Shown piece after piece: positions 16,450 through 25,329 of a DNA stretch of 33,409 bases (positions within the stretch are counted from its first letter, which is position 1; each line of letters opens with the position of its first letter). Under the pieces are notes generated by a model. The model saw only the letters and a list, made by a program, of their open reading frames with translations. It did no database searches and had not been told where the DNA came from. The DNA is from an uncultured Myxococcales bacterium (GTDB lineage: Bacteria; Myxococcota_A; UBA9042), in assembly GCA_903850505.1 (NCBI GenBank), contig CAINLT010000169.1, forward strand, positions 1 to 33,409. Reading direction: 5' to 3'. Made by a program: the position numbers and the translations under genes.

Positions 16450-17259
16450 TTATCCGCGTTGCCGTTGCCGCGCGCGGAGCCGCAGCCAGATCTGCACGAG
16501 ATCGCCGGCCGCGCGGACAAAATGCCCAGGCCGCAGCTTGGAACCGGCGACGTCATGCCAGATCTGCAGCGGCACCTCGGCAAACGCGCTCTCCGCGAGC
16601 GGCTCGACGCCCGGTCCGCCCCAAGCCAAACGCCCGAGCAGCTCCACATCGAAGATCCAGCGCGACACGAACGGCTCTGCCAGCGTGGCTTCCAGCGCCG
16701 GCGTCACGCGGAACAGCTTGGCGCCGCATTGCGTGTCGTAGATGTGCAGCGCCAGCGTGAGCGACGCCGCCGTTGCGAAGACGCGTCCCAGATAGTGGCG
16801 AATCGCCTTGCGTTCCACAGCATTGCCCAGCAGCCGGACGCGCGCGCCGATGAGGACCTGCACCTCCGGGCGCTCGTGCAGCACGGCGAGGAGGCGTCGC
16901 AGCTCGGTCGGCGGTGTGGACAAATCGGCATCGAGGAAGCCGACTTCCTGCGACCCCTGGGCGATTGCCAACAGCATCCCCTGGCGCACCGCCTCGGCTT
17001 TGCCGCAGTTCTCCTCCAGCTTGAGCAGTTGGATGCGACCGTGCGTTTCCGTGCACAGCGCGTCGACGATGTCCCGCGTTCCGTCGGTCGATCCGTCATC
17101 GACGAAGATCAGCCGCATTTCGTCAGCTGCAACAAGATCCGCAAACGCCGCCGTGTCGAGCCGCAGCGCCTCGTTGAAGCACGGCACGACGATGCAGGGC
17201 ACGTTGTCGCGTCGCGCGGCGGTGGCGTGCTGGGATGCTGGGGTGGTCTTGCGCGCCAC
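16450..17259 (-). CDS. Glycosyltransferase family 2, polyprenyl-phosphate sugar synthase type
   Basis: A 269-residue GT-A glycosyltransferase. Motifs include the N-terminal nucleotide-sugar strand VPCIVVPCFNEA, VDDGSTDGT (53-61) and the metal-binding Asp110-x-Asp112 in FLDADLSTPP. DTQCGAKLFR is typical of dolichyl/polyprenyl-phosphate glucosyl- or mannosyltransferases (Alg5/DPM1 type). There is no C-terminal transmembrane helix, as in soluble DPM1. It would load a sugar on a lipid carrier at the inner membrane for a GT-C enzyme; the polytopic protein at 19260-20933 is a possible, unproven partner. The GTG start has GAGG 5 nt upstream. A candidate promoter lies before it. Confidence 0.88.
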   Translation of the reverse strand: MARKTTPASQHATAARRDNVPCIVVPCFNEALRLDTAAFADLVAADEMRLIFVDDGSTDGTRDIVDALCTETHGRIQLLKLEENCGKAEAVRQGMLLAIAQGSQEVGFLDADLSTPPTELRRLLAVLHERPEVQVLIGARVRLLGNAVERKAIRHYLGRVFATAASLTLALHIYDTQCGAKLFRVTPALEATLAEPFVSRWIFDVELLGRLAWGGPGVEPLAESAFAEVPLQIWHDVAGSKLRPGHFVRAAGDLVQIWLRLRARQRQRG

Positions 17260-17293
17260 GTGAGCCTCGGAATTGCGGGAACGATCCGCCGAC

Positions 17294-17321
17294 AGAGTAG
17301 CAGCGTGGGTGGCACTGACAA
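17294..17321 (-). promoter_or_regulatory. Candidate promoter of the glycosyltransferase gene
   Basis: On the minus strand TTGTCA (17321-17316) and TACTCT (17299-17294) are 16 nt apart in the 78-bp gap after the helicase gene. The -35 matches at 5 of 6 positions, the -10 at 3 of 6. It suggests that the glycosyltransferase and the AAA+ regulator may have a start of their own. Confidence 0.35.
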
Positions 17322-17337
17322 GCTTCTCGCGGCGCGT

Positions 17338-19263
17338 TCAGCCCGGATGCAGCCGTTCCGTCAGGAAGTCGCGCACATCTGCAAACTTGCGCGTGCGCTT
17401 GGCGGGCGGCAGGCTGTCGAGCAACTTCTGGCCATAGCGCCGTTTGAGCAGCCGCGGGTCCAGCAGCGCCACCACGCCCCAGTGCCGCTGACTGCGGATC
17501 AGGCGGCCAAAGCCCTGCCGCAGCGCCGTCGCGGCCAGTGGAATCGACAAATCGTCAAAAGCGTCGCGGCCCTGGGCGCGCAGTTGCTCCGTGCGCGCGA
17601 CGAGCAGCGGATCATCCGGCGGCGGAAAGGGAATCTTGTCGACGACCACGACGCGCAGCGCGTCCGCCGGCAAATCCACTCCCTGCCAAAAGCCCATCGT
17701 CGCGAGCAGCACCGCCGGCTGACTCAGGACGAACCGCTCCAGCAGCACCTCCCGCGGCGCCTCGCCTTGCGCGAGCAGCTCCATGCCATACGGAGCCAGC
17801 TCCGGCCGCAGCCGCACCAGCGCGTCGTTCAGCGCGCGCCGGCTGGAGAACAGCGCCATCGTGCCGCCGCCCGCCGCCACCGCCAAATCCAGGATCGTCT
17901 CCGCCACGCGGGCGTCGCGGTCGGGCGCAAACGGATCGGGGATCGCCTCGGGCACGTACAGCAGCGCCTGACGGGGAAAATCAAACGGCGACGGCAGGCT
18001 CAGCGTCGGCACGTCGTCGGGCAGCCCGAGCTTCTCGCGGGCGTGGCGGAAATCGCCAGCCACCGCCAGCGTCGCGGAAGTGAAGATCCGCACGACCGGC
18101 TCCGCCAGCAGCGTGCGCTTCAGGATCGGCGCGACGTCTACGGGCCGCGCGATCACGATCGCGTCGTTGCGGCGGTGCTCGACCCACCGGACCATGCCGT
18201 CCTCGCTGCGCGGCGGAAACAGCACGCGCTCGATGTCCTGTTGGACCGCGAACAGCGACTCGTCGAACTTGTGCCACAGCGGGTCCGTCGCCAGCATCGG
18301 CTCCTGCATCATCTCCGCCAGCTCCGCCAGCAGCGCGGCGAGCTCGACCGCCGGGCTCGCCAGCGCGTCCTGTACGCGCCCACGCACCGTCTGGCCGTGC
18401 GGCTGCAGGCGGATCAGCGCGAACAGCCGCAACGCCGCGGGATCGGCGCGGTCCAGGAGCGTCCGCATCGGTTCGCGCAGCAGGGAATCCGGCAGGTTGG
18501 GCAGCGCCAGCCGCAGGTCGGCCAGCAGGTTGCCGACGCGTCGTTCACCCAGCGAGGAGCCGAAAAACGCGCTCGCGGTATCCGCCAGCCCGTGCGCCTC
18601 GTCGATGACCACCACGCCAACTTCCGGCAGGATCCCGCCCTGTTCCCAACGCTCGCGCACGGCGTAGTCGGCAAAAAGCAGGTGGTGGTTGACGACGATG
18701 AGGTCCGCCGCCATCGCCCGCCGCCGCGCTTGCAGCACGAAGCAGGTGTCCTGATGCGGGCATTCCTGGCCGAGGCAATTGTCCGCGGTCGACGTAATCT
18801 CCGGCCAAATTGGATCGTCCTCCGCGATGCCAACCAGTTCACTGCGATCCCCGACCTGCGAGTGCCGCGCCACCGACTCCGCCGCCATCAGCGCCATCGG
18901 CAGGGAGTACCGCGACTGCGCCAGCCGGTGCTCCAGCCGCAGCTTGCACAGGTAGTTGCTGCGGCCCTTGAGCACAGCCACTTCGCGCGTCACGCCGGTC
19001 GCCGCCAGCGCCACCGGAATGTCGTTCTGCAAAATCTGGGTCTGCAAGTGCCGCGTCGCGGTCGCGATCAGCGCGCGCTTGCCCGACGCGAGGATCGGCA
19101 GCAGGTACGCGAGCGTCTTGCCCGTGCCCGTGCCGGCCTCCACAAGCAAGTCAGTCTGCGTGGCAATCGCGTTGGCGACGGCCGCCGCCATGTGCACTTG
19201 ACTGGGCCGCGCTTCAAAATCGCCGAGGACCTGATCGAGTGCGGCCAAATCCGCTGTGATCAC
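17338..19263 (-). CDS. dinG: DinG/XPD-type ATP-dependent DNA helicase
   Basis: Superfamily 2 iron-sulfur helicase, a 5'-3' DNA unwinding enzyme of the DinG/XPD group used in repair and resolution of R-loops or replication conflicts. The 641 residues contain Walker A EAGTGTGKT (42-50), four cluster cysteines (Cys106, Cys163, Cys168, Cys174; CLGQECPHQDTC), the DEAH box (221-224, VVIDEAH) and motif VI QGFGRLIRSQRHWG. All four cysteines are present, so an intact Fe-S cluster is expected. The frame reaches 19410, but the GTG at 19263 overlaps the upstream stop as GTGA and gives the family-length N terminus. Translation is probably coupled to the upstream membrane protein gene. Confidence 0.93.
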   Translation of the reverse strand: MITADLAALDQVLGDFEARPSQVHMAAAVANAIATQTDLLVEAGTGTGKTLAYLLPILASGKRALIATATRHLQTQILQNDIPVALAATGVTREVAVLKGRSNYLCKLRLEHRLAQSRYSLPMALMAAESVARHSQVGDRSELVGIAEDDPIWPEITSTADNCLGQECPHQDTCFVLQARRRAMAADLIVVNHHLLFADYAVRERWEQGGILPEVGVVVIDEAHGLADTASAFFGSSLGERRVGNLLADLRLALPNLPDSLLREPMRTLLDRADPAALRLFALIRLQPHGQTVRGRVQDALASPAVELAALLAELAEMMQEPMLATDPLWHKFDESLFAVQQDIERVLFPPRSEDGMVRWVEHRRNDAIVIARPVDVAPILKRTLLAEPVVRIFTSATLAVAGDFRHAREKLGLPDDVPTLSLPSPFDFPRQALLYVPEAIPDPFAPDRDARVAETILDLAVAAGGGTMALFSSRRALNDALVRLRPELAPYGMELLAQGEAPREVLLERFVLSQPAVLLATMGFWQGVDLPADALRVVVVDKIPFPPPDDPLLVARTEQLRAQGRDAFDDLSIPLAATALRQGFGRLIRSQRHWGVVALLDPRLLKRRYGQKLLDSLPPAKRTRKFADVRDFLTERLHPG

Positions 19264-20933
19264 GGCGCCTGCCCGGGTGCGAGCTGCGGGCGAATCTGCG
19301 GCGCGGCCTGCCGCACGAACGTCAGCACCGCGGTGTGGCCAAGGAAGCGATGGCTGTCCTCCACCTGTTGCCATCCCGACGCAGTGAGCGTCGGCAGCAG
19401 GAAATGCCACACGGACTCCAGCTCTTCGCGCGGCTGGCTGTTCTCGTCCGTCGGACCCAGCGCGTCGCGATCGCCGACCAGCACCACGGCGTCAGGATTC
19501 TGCGCCAGCAGCGTCGTCAGCTTTTCCAGCGCCTCGGAGGGATCGAGCGAACTCCAGATCAGGCGCTTTTCGTGCAAGTACGGGTCGAGCAGGAAGAGCA
19601 CCGGCATGCCGCGGCCGCCGAGCGTCAGCATGGCACCTTTTTGGCCGAGGCTTTCGCGGGCAAACCGCGCGACTTTGCGCGCTGACTGCCGATCGGCCGC
19701 CTGCGTTTGGGCCAGCAGATGGCTCGCGCCGATGCCAAAGACAAGCAGCGCCATGATCGCCAGTTGCCACGCGGCCTTGCGGCCAGAGCTCGCGGATTCC
19801 GTCTGCGACCGCGGCATCGAGCGCGCGCTCAGGCCCACGCCCACCAGCAGCACGGCGCACGCGCGTCCGACCGCGAGGGCATCGGTCAGCCCGTCGACCT
19901 GTCCACGCCACGCGCTCCACGCGGCAAAGCCGAGCACCAGCGCCAGCGGCAGCACCAGCGGCGCGATGTCGCGATCGCCGAGATCGCGCGGCACTGACAC
20001 GTGCACGCCCAGGGTTTGCCAGCCGGTCTGTTCGGAAGGCGGCAGCGCGATCGGATCCGGGCGCACGCGGCCGCGCCACAGCCCAGCCAGCGCCGTGAGC
20101 AGCAGGCCGCCGCCGACCACCAGCGCCGGCAATGAAGTCTGCTGAAGGTCGAGTTGCCGCGCCAGCGCGCCCTGCGTACCCGTTGGCAGCACCGCGCCGA
20201 GCGCCTGTACAGCCGCTTGCCACGGCGGCGTGTCCGCCCAGCCCGACGGGTCCATCGTCGCCGTGCCCAGCCACCACGCGGCGGTCAGCGGCGCATGCGG
20301 CAACAGCGTGCCCACGAAGCCGAGGCGAATTCCAACCACGCCGCCCGCCGCCAGCAGCCACGCCGCGAGGCCGGCGCGCTTGGGCGCATCGCCCGTCACC
20401 GCACGCGCCGCCAGGTACAGCGCGCCCGGCACCAGCAGGAGCAGCGACGGCGCCAGCGATCCCGCCAGCAGCACCGGCAGCGCCGACAGCGCGGTTTTCC
20501 TGACATCGCCATCCCGCAGCCCCGCGCGCAGGAGCGCGAGCGCCGCCAGCGCCGCCATCGTGACGAACGCCACGCCATCGGCGCGCTCGCCCATGTCCAG
20601 TCCCAGCGGCCCCATCGCCAGCAGCAGGCCCGCGAGAAGACCCGGAATCGCACCCCAGCCCGCCGCGCGCGCGAACGCGACCGCCAGCGCCGGCGTGGCG
20701 ATTTCGCACAGCAGCGGAATCAACCGGGCGAACGCCGAGAAGCCGCCGCCCGCCAGCAGCATGCCGCGCGTCGCCTGCGTCCACGGCTCATGGCCGGCGT
20801 CGCCGAGGCCCAGCACCAGCGCCGCCTCATGCACGCCGAGGTCCTGGCCAATCAGCGGCACAAGCCGCACGGCGAGGGTCACAGCCGTCACGCGGATCAG
20901 CAGCGTGCGCAGGTCTTTGGGGTCAATGGTCAT
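19260..20933 (-). CDS. Polytopic membrane protein, possibly GT-C-like
   Basis: A 557-residue protein with about ten hydrophobic helices spread over residues 10-420, then a soluble C-terminal part of about 130 residues (MLTLGGRGMPVLFLLDPY onward). The shape recalls GT-C glycosyltransferases of the PMT/ArnT type, which use lipid-linked sugars and carry acidic residues in the first loop; here that loop has GVHEAALVLGLGDAG. I see no decisive motif, so the function is open. A GT2 enzyme of the lipid-carrier type two genes downstream fits this idea. The 71-bp gap upstream holds a weak promoter-like pair (TTGCGG, 17 nt, TACCCT). The stop overlaps the dinG start. Confidence 0.7.
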   Translation of the reverse strand: MTIDPKDLRTLLIRVTAVTLAVRLVPLIGQDLGVHEAALVLGLGDAGHEPWTQATRGMLLAGGGFSAFARLIPLLCEIATPALAVAFARAAGWGAIPGLLAGLLLAMGPLGLDMGERADGVAFVTMAALAALALLRAGLRDGDVRKTALSALPVLLAGSLAPSLLLLVPGALYLAARAVTGDAPKRAGLAAWLLAAGGVVGIRLGFVGTLLPHAPLTAAWWLGTATMDPSGWADTPPWQAAVQALGAVLPTGTQGALARQLDLQQTSLPALVVGGGLLLTALAGLWRGRVRPDPIALPPSEQTGWQTLGVHVSVPRDLGDRDIAPLVLPLALVLGFAAWSAWRGQVDGLTDALAVGRACAVLLVGVGLSARSMPRSQTESASSGRKAAWQLAIMALLVFGIGASHLLAQTQAADRQSARKVARFARESLGQKGAMLTLGGRGMPVLFLLDPYLHEKRLIWSSLDPSEALEKLTTLLAQNPDAVVLVGDRDALGPTDENSQPREELESVWHFLLPTLTASGWQQVEDSHRFLGHTAVLTFVRQAAPQIRPQLAPGQAP

Positions 20934-21004
20934 TGCGGTGTCACGCCTCGAGGGTCAAAGCCGCGCGAGGGTAGCCCTGCGATCGCCTGCCCGCAAGTGA
21001 ACGA

Positions 21005-21739
21005 TCAGCCCTGGCCCGCGAAGCCGTCGTCGCGCTCGCGAAACAGGAAATTGAACGTCGTCATCGTGCCGTAGCACGCCGTGATGTACTGCTGAATCTG
21101 CACTTTTTCCGCGGCGTCCAGGTTCTCCGAGCCGTTGATCTTCTGCTCCAGCACCCGCAGCTTGTCGCGAATCGCCACGACTTTGCGGAACAGCACGTCG
21201 ATGTCGATTTCCTTGGCCTGCAGCTCCGCGTTGCCCGGCTGCACGATGACCTTGCCGCCCTTGAACCGCGCTGCCATCGGCACGTCGGAGACGTTCAGCG
21301 CTTCATCCAGCACTTCCGCGAGGATCGATTTCAGCGTATGGCGGTCCATGGAGCCCTCTGTGTCGCCGTCGCCCAGCGACAGCGGAATGTAGTTCATCTT
21401 CGGTCGACTTTCTTCGACCTCTTCGTACGCCCGCCGCACCGGCGTTGACCGCCGCGCGTCCGCCACATCCCGCGCGTGGCCTTGCTGCACCATCGCCATG
21501 CGCCGCTGACGCTCGCGTTCGGCCGGCGAAACATCGGCGTCATCGGGCAGCGGCGTGCCAGGCACCAGCTTGGAGCGGTCCAGATGATAGTTCGGGCAGC
21601 CGAATTCCTGCGCGCCCACGGTCGGATGCGTCGGCTTGCCCTTGCATTCGCCCATGGTGCGGGACATGCGATCCGTGAACATCGGCTCAAAGTGCCGACA
21701 GGACCCGCAGCGATTGTAGACTTCCTGCACCGAGATCAT
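21005..21739 (-). CDS. Conserved-looking protein with N-terminal four-Cys motif
   Basis: A 244-residue protein that I do not recognise. It has no signal peptide, so it is probably cytoplasmic. The N terminus has Cys11, Cys14, Cys32 and Cys48 (CGSC, then ECKGK and FGCPN), a plausible zinc or iron-binding site. A charged, Arg-rich middle region (about 68-110) leads to a C-terminal helical domain (about 125-235, ILAEVLDEALNVSDVPMAARFKGG onward). That region contains IDIDVLFRKVVAIRDKLRVLEQKI, which looks like a packing helix pair. It lies 33 bp downstream of the TPR-peptidase gene, presumably in the same transcript. A regulatory or scaffold role is possible but not shown. Confidence 0.75.
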   Translation of the reverse strand: MISVQEVYNRCGSCRHFEPMFTDRMSRTMGECKGKPTHPTVGAQEFGCPNYHLDRSKLVPGTPLPDDADVSPAERERQRRMAMVQQGHARDVADARRSTPVRRAYEEVEESRPKMNYIPLSLGDGDTEGSMDRHTLKSILAEVLDEALNVSDVPMAARFKGGKVIVQPGNAELQAKEIDIDVLFRKVVAIRDKLRVLEQKINGSENLDAAEKVQIQQYITACYGTMTTFNFLFRERDDGFAGQG

Positions 21740-21772
21740 GGTTCGCCGTTCTCGCAGGGTGCGGGCGCGCCG

Positions 21773-24700
21773 TCAAGGCGTTGGCGCCGTCTTCTCCGCG
21801 TCGCACCGCCGCCTGGCCTCGCCTGCGTCGTCTTTCGCCGGCGTCTTGGCCGCCATTTCTGCCAGCTCGCACCACGCTTCGGCGCGATCCTTGCTCGTGC
21901 CCGCGCGCTCGGCCGCCAGCCGGTAGGGCAGGATCGCCGGCACCAGTTGGCCTTCCGCCTGCAGCCGCCGTGCCTCGTAGAGCACCGCCAGCCGCCCGGA
22001 CGGGTCGGTCTCCATCAGCGCCGTCGCGCCCAGCTTCAGGTCTTCCAGCGCGTCCTTCTGGCCCGCCTGCCAATCCAGCCACGCCAGCTTGGCCAGGGAC
22101 GCCGCGAACTTGGGCTCGTTGGTGTCCAGTTCCACCGCCACGCGAATCCGCGCCCGTGCTTCCGCCCGCTGACCCTGCGGCGCCACGACGATCACCCACG
22201 GCTTCTTGGCGGCCTCGCCGCCTTCCACAAGCGCCGCGTGCGCGCGCTCCGCCGCATCGACCCACAGCGCGGCGATCGACCCGTCGCCCGGATCCAGCCG
22301 ACTCGCCACCGCCAGGTTCGCCACGATGTCCAGTGGGTCAGAGCCCGGCTTGTGCGCCATCGCCAGCACAGCGCGCTGTTTGACACCGTCGCACTGACCA
22401 TTTGGCACGTCCACGAGCGCCTGGGCCTGCTCCGCCGCGCCCGCGCGATCGCCCGTGGCCGACAGCGCGTCCATCAGGAGCCCGCGCAGCGTGCACAAAT
22501 CCAGCTGGTTCTGCGGATTGCTCAGGTCCAGCTTCGGCCCCGTCTTCAGCTCCGCCTGCAGGGTCTGCATGGCCTTGCGGCCCTGGCCCGTGTGCAACGC
22601 GTTCACCGCCAGCGTCAGTTGCCCCTTCAACGGCCGCGCCGTGTCCGTCGGCGGCGTCACGTCGGCCGGCGTGTCCACGCTTTCCACCGTCTGCTCGCTC
22701 TCCTCGGCATCGTCCTCGGGCTGTGGCGTGGCCCGGTCCGTCACCAGCTGCTTGACCAGCCCCGGCAGGTACGGCCGGAAGTCGTGGTCAAAACGCGCCA
22801 GCTTCTGCGTCAGCCAGATCGCGAACGTCCGGTCCAGCTCCTCGGGCGTCACGCCAAATTCGCGCTGCACCAGATCCGTCGTCGTCGCGCCCGTCTTGTA
22901 GCCGGCCACGAGGTTGCGCAATTTGCCAAAGCCATGCCGCTCGCACAGGAATTCCGTCAGCAGCATCGCCTGATAGTACGCGTCGACAATCTCCTGCATC
23001 GACTGCGCCTGCGAAAACGCCAGGTTGAACGCCGCGACATGCGCCAGCTGCCCGGCCTTCAGCCGGTCGTACGCCCGCCGATCCATCCGCATCGCCCAAC
23101 GCGGATTCGCCCACGCGCTCTCCATCATCGCCAGGCCTTCGGTCAACCAGCGCGGCACGCGGCCGTCGGTCATCTGGATGTGAAAAATGTGGCTCAGTTC
23201 GTGCCACAGCACCATCTTCCAATTGAACGGCCGCTCATTGGGCGACCGCGACGTCACCAGGTGGCCAAAGCACACCGCGTGCGCCCCCAGCGCGGGCAGG
23301 CCCACCGTCCGCACGCTGAACTGCTCGGTCTCCGGGAAAATCTCCACCTGGATCGGCTTCTCGGGCGTGAAGCCGTATTTCGCCTCCAGCGCCGTCATTG
23401 CCTCCTGCAGGAACGGCAGCATCTCGCGCTCAAACGCTTTGCGATCCTTGCGGTGCACACGCAGATCGGCCTTCTTGCCCGGCAGCGTCACCATCTGCTT
23501 GAGCACGCCGTCGTAGAGCACGTTGAGCTGATTGGCGGTCCGCACGTCAAACGGATCGCCGCCGTACGCCGTCTCCAGCTCCTTTTGCGCCTTCTGATCG
23601 TCCGCCACCCGCGCGTAGCCCATGCCCAGCGCGGCGTGCGCCTGCCACAGCTCCGGCTGCGTCTGGATCGCCGTTTGCAGCAGCAGCAGCACTTCGCGGT
23701 AGCGGTGCGCCATCTCCAGGTATTCGCTCGTCACCAGCCAGAGCCGGCCATCGTCCGGATTGACCTTCTTGGCCGCCTTCTCCGCCGCGGCAAAATCCGC
23801 CGGCTGATCGCTCAGCTTGGCCAACGCCCCGCGCACCGCCAGGGCATCCAGACTATCGGGGCGCAGCGCCTGCGCACGATCCAGGAAGCCCTTGGCCACC
23901 GGATAATCCTCATCGTGCAGCGCCACTTCCGCGCGCAGCACCAGCGCATCCAGGTCCCGGGGATTGTCGGTCAGCAGCGCGTCCAGTCGCCGGCGCGCCT
24001 TGGTCACGTCCTGATCGGACTTCAGGTCGATCCGCGCCATCAGGACCAGCGCCGTCGGCTGTTTTGGGTCAATCGCCAGCACTTTCTTGAGCGATTTGTC
24101 GCCGTCGCGGTAGTTGTACTTGCTGACGAACAGCCGGCCCCACGCCAGCTCCAGCGCCAGCCGCTCGCGATCGTTCTCCACCGCCTGGTTCGCCTGCTCG
24201 TACACGCGGTTGGCGTCGCGGACGTAGCCGTTCAGGCGCAACGACTCCGCCACCGCCAGCAAATCCAGCGGCTCCTTGAACTGGCCGTTCTCGTAGCGAT
24301 CCGCCAGTGGATCCAGGAGCTTGCGGGCTTCATGGGCCTTGCCGGCCTCATACAGCGCCGCGCCCAGCGCCACCTGCAACTGCGGATCGCCCGGATTGGC
24401 CTTGACCGCCTTGCCTAACAGCGCCACACGCGCCGGCAACGTGCCGGATTGCCGCTCCACTTCAGCCTGCGTCAGCGCGACCTGCGCATCGATGATCTTG
24501 CCAGCCAAATGCGGCGCCAACAGCGCGCGCGCCTCGCCCAGACGCCCCTGCCGCAGCAGCGTTTGCGCCGCGACGACTGCGTCGGCCGCCGTCAGCTGCA
24601 TCTTGTCGAGCGTCGCTACGCGTTCAAAGACCGCGAGCGCGGCTTTCACATTGCCGTGGAGCAGATAGTCGCCAGCTTCACGGCCCAGCGCGGTAGGTTC

Positions 24701-24775
24701 TTCGGCATAAGCCGGGACACACGCCAGCAGCAGCGCTGCCAGAAAACAGCCTACAGGCCGCCGATGATGTGCCAT
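21773..24775 (-). CDS. Exported TPR protein with peptidase MA-like metalloprotease domain
   Basis: A 1000-residue exported protein with a signal peptide (cleavage after AYA; a less likely lipobox LLAC precedes it). TPR-like helical repeats fill about residues 25-440 and again about 680-1000. Between them lies a gluzincin-type domain with His525-Glu-Leu-Ser-His529 and the downstream Glu546 in WLTEGLA, the pattern of peptidase MA-like domains. The three zinc ligands and the catalytic Glu are present, so activity is plausible. TPRs flanking a protease suggest a periplasmic or surface complex that holds its substrate. The ATG at 24775 starts a proper signal peptide and overlaps the upstream lipoprotein gene by 25 nt. 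The frame reaches 24820. Confidence 0.87.
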   Translation of the reverse strand: MAHHRRPVGCFLAALLLACVPAYAEEPTALGREAGDYLLHGNVKAALAVFERVATLDKMQLTAADAVVAAQTLLRQGRLGEARALLAPHLAGKIIDAQVALTQAEVERQSGTLPARVALLGKAVKANPGDPQLQVALGAALYEAGKAHEARKLLDPLADRYENGQFKEPLDLLAVAESLRLNGYVRDANRVYEQANQAVENDRERLALELAWGRLFVSKYNYRDGDKSLKKVLAIDPKQPTALVLMARIDLKSDQDVTKARRRLDALLTDNPRDLDALVLRAEVALHDEDYPVAKGFLDRAQALRPDSLDALAVRGALAKLSDQPADFAAAEKAAKKVNPDDGRLWLVTSEYLEMAHRYREVLLLLQTAIQTQPELWQAHAALGMGYARVADDQKAQKELETAYGGDPFDVRTANQLNVLYDGVLKQMVTLPGKKADLRVHRKDRKAFEREMLPFLQEAMTALEAKYGFTPEKPIQVEIFPETEQFSVRTVGLPALGAHAVCFGHLVTSRSPNERPFNWKMVLWHELSHIFHIQMTDGRVPRWLTEGLAMMESAWANPRWAMRMDRRAYDRLKAGQLAHVAAFNLAFSQAQSMQEIVDAYYQAMLLTEFLCERHGFGKLRNLVAGYKTGATTTDLVQREFGVTPEELDRTFAIWLTQKLARFDHDFRPYLPGLVKQLVTDRATPQPEDDAEESEQTVESVDTPADVTPPTDTARPLKGQLTLAVNALHTGQGRKAMQTLQAELKTGPKLDLSNPQNQLDLCTLRGLLMDALSATGDRAGAAEQAQALVDVPNGQCDGVKQRAVLAMAHKPGSDPLDIVANLAVASRLDPGDGSIAALWVDAAERAHAALVEGGEAAKKPWVIVVAPQGQRAEARARIRVAVELDTNEPKFAASLAKLAWLDWQAGQKDALEDLKLGATALMETDPSGRLAVLYEARRLQAEGQLVPAILPYRLAAERAGTSKDRAEAWCELAEMAAKTPAKDDAGEARRRCDAEKTAPTP

Positions 24776-25239
24776 GCGCCGTCCTCGCGCTTGAACTTGA
24801 GGCGGTTGATGTCGTCCCAAGTGCGGTAGTTGTCCACGCCGCCTTCGGTCAGCAGCGCCGTGCCAACAAAGTGCACCTCCGCCGCCGCGTCATCGCCCTT
24901 GACCTCGATTTCCCGCAACTGCAGCTGCAAATGCAGCTTCTTGACGTTGTCGCGCAGCATCGTCAGCTTCTGGATGACTTTGTCGTAGCCGTAGTCGTCG
25001 CTCGGATCGTCGGTCGTGCCGCCGTTCTCAGCGAATTGCAGGGAGATGAGGCCCTTGAGCGCCTCGATGTCGCGCTCCTCGACGGCCTGATGGTAGGCCT
25101 TCAGCACCTCAAAGATTTCCTTGTTCTGCGGCGTCGCCGGCACCTTTTGGCCCGCGTCCAAGTAGCCCGGACCGCACGCGGCGAGGCTCAGGAGCAGGGT
25201 CAACAGGAGCAGCGCTCGCAGGGACATCGCGTTCATCAT
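24751..25239 (-). CDS. Small lipoprotein, NTF2/SnoaL-like
   Basis: A 162-residue lipoprotein (lipobox LAAC, Cys22). The mature part starts with a short linker and then has the look of an NTF2-like fold: a helix (NKEIFEVLKAYHQAVEERD), then strands ending in RLKFKREDGAWHIIGGL, the typical last two strands. Function is unknown; such domains bind small ligands or act as scaffolds. Start choice is uncertain: GTG at 25251, ATG at 25239 and ATG at 25227 all keep the signal peptide, and none has a strong ribosome site. Its 3' end overlaps the TPR-peptidase gene by 25 nt, so the two are likely translated together. Confidence 0.82.
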   Translation of the reverse strand: MMNAMSLRALLLLTLLLSLAACGPGYLDAGQKVPATPQNKEIFEVLKAYHQAVEERDIEALKGLISLQFAENGGTTDDPSDDYGYDKVIQKLTMLRDNVKKLHLQLQLREIEVKGDDAAAEVHFVGTALLTEGGVDNYRTWDDINRLKFKREDGAWHIIGGL

Positions 25240-25329
25240 CTTCAGCAGCACAGGCTTTCTCCGAATCCGGGGGACGGGTGGCGAGGGTAAGGCGCGCCAC
25301 CGATGGCGTCAAACCGCCAAGGGGCATGG

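Noticed and set aside
15202..20145. 1647-codon open frame on the plus strand
   Set aside because: It runs antisense through the AAA+ regulator, GT2, DinG and membrane protein genes, all of which have clear motifs. The translation is Arg/His/Gln-rich without domains, a usual artefact of high GC.
21476..24418. 980-codon open frame on the plus strand
   Set aside because: Antisense to the TPR-peptidase gene, with the same Arg/Gln/His-rich artefact composition.
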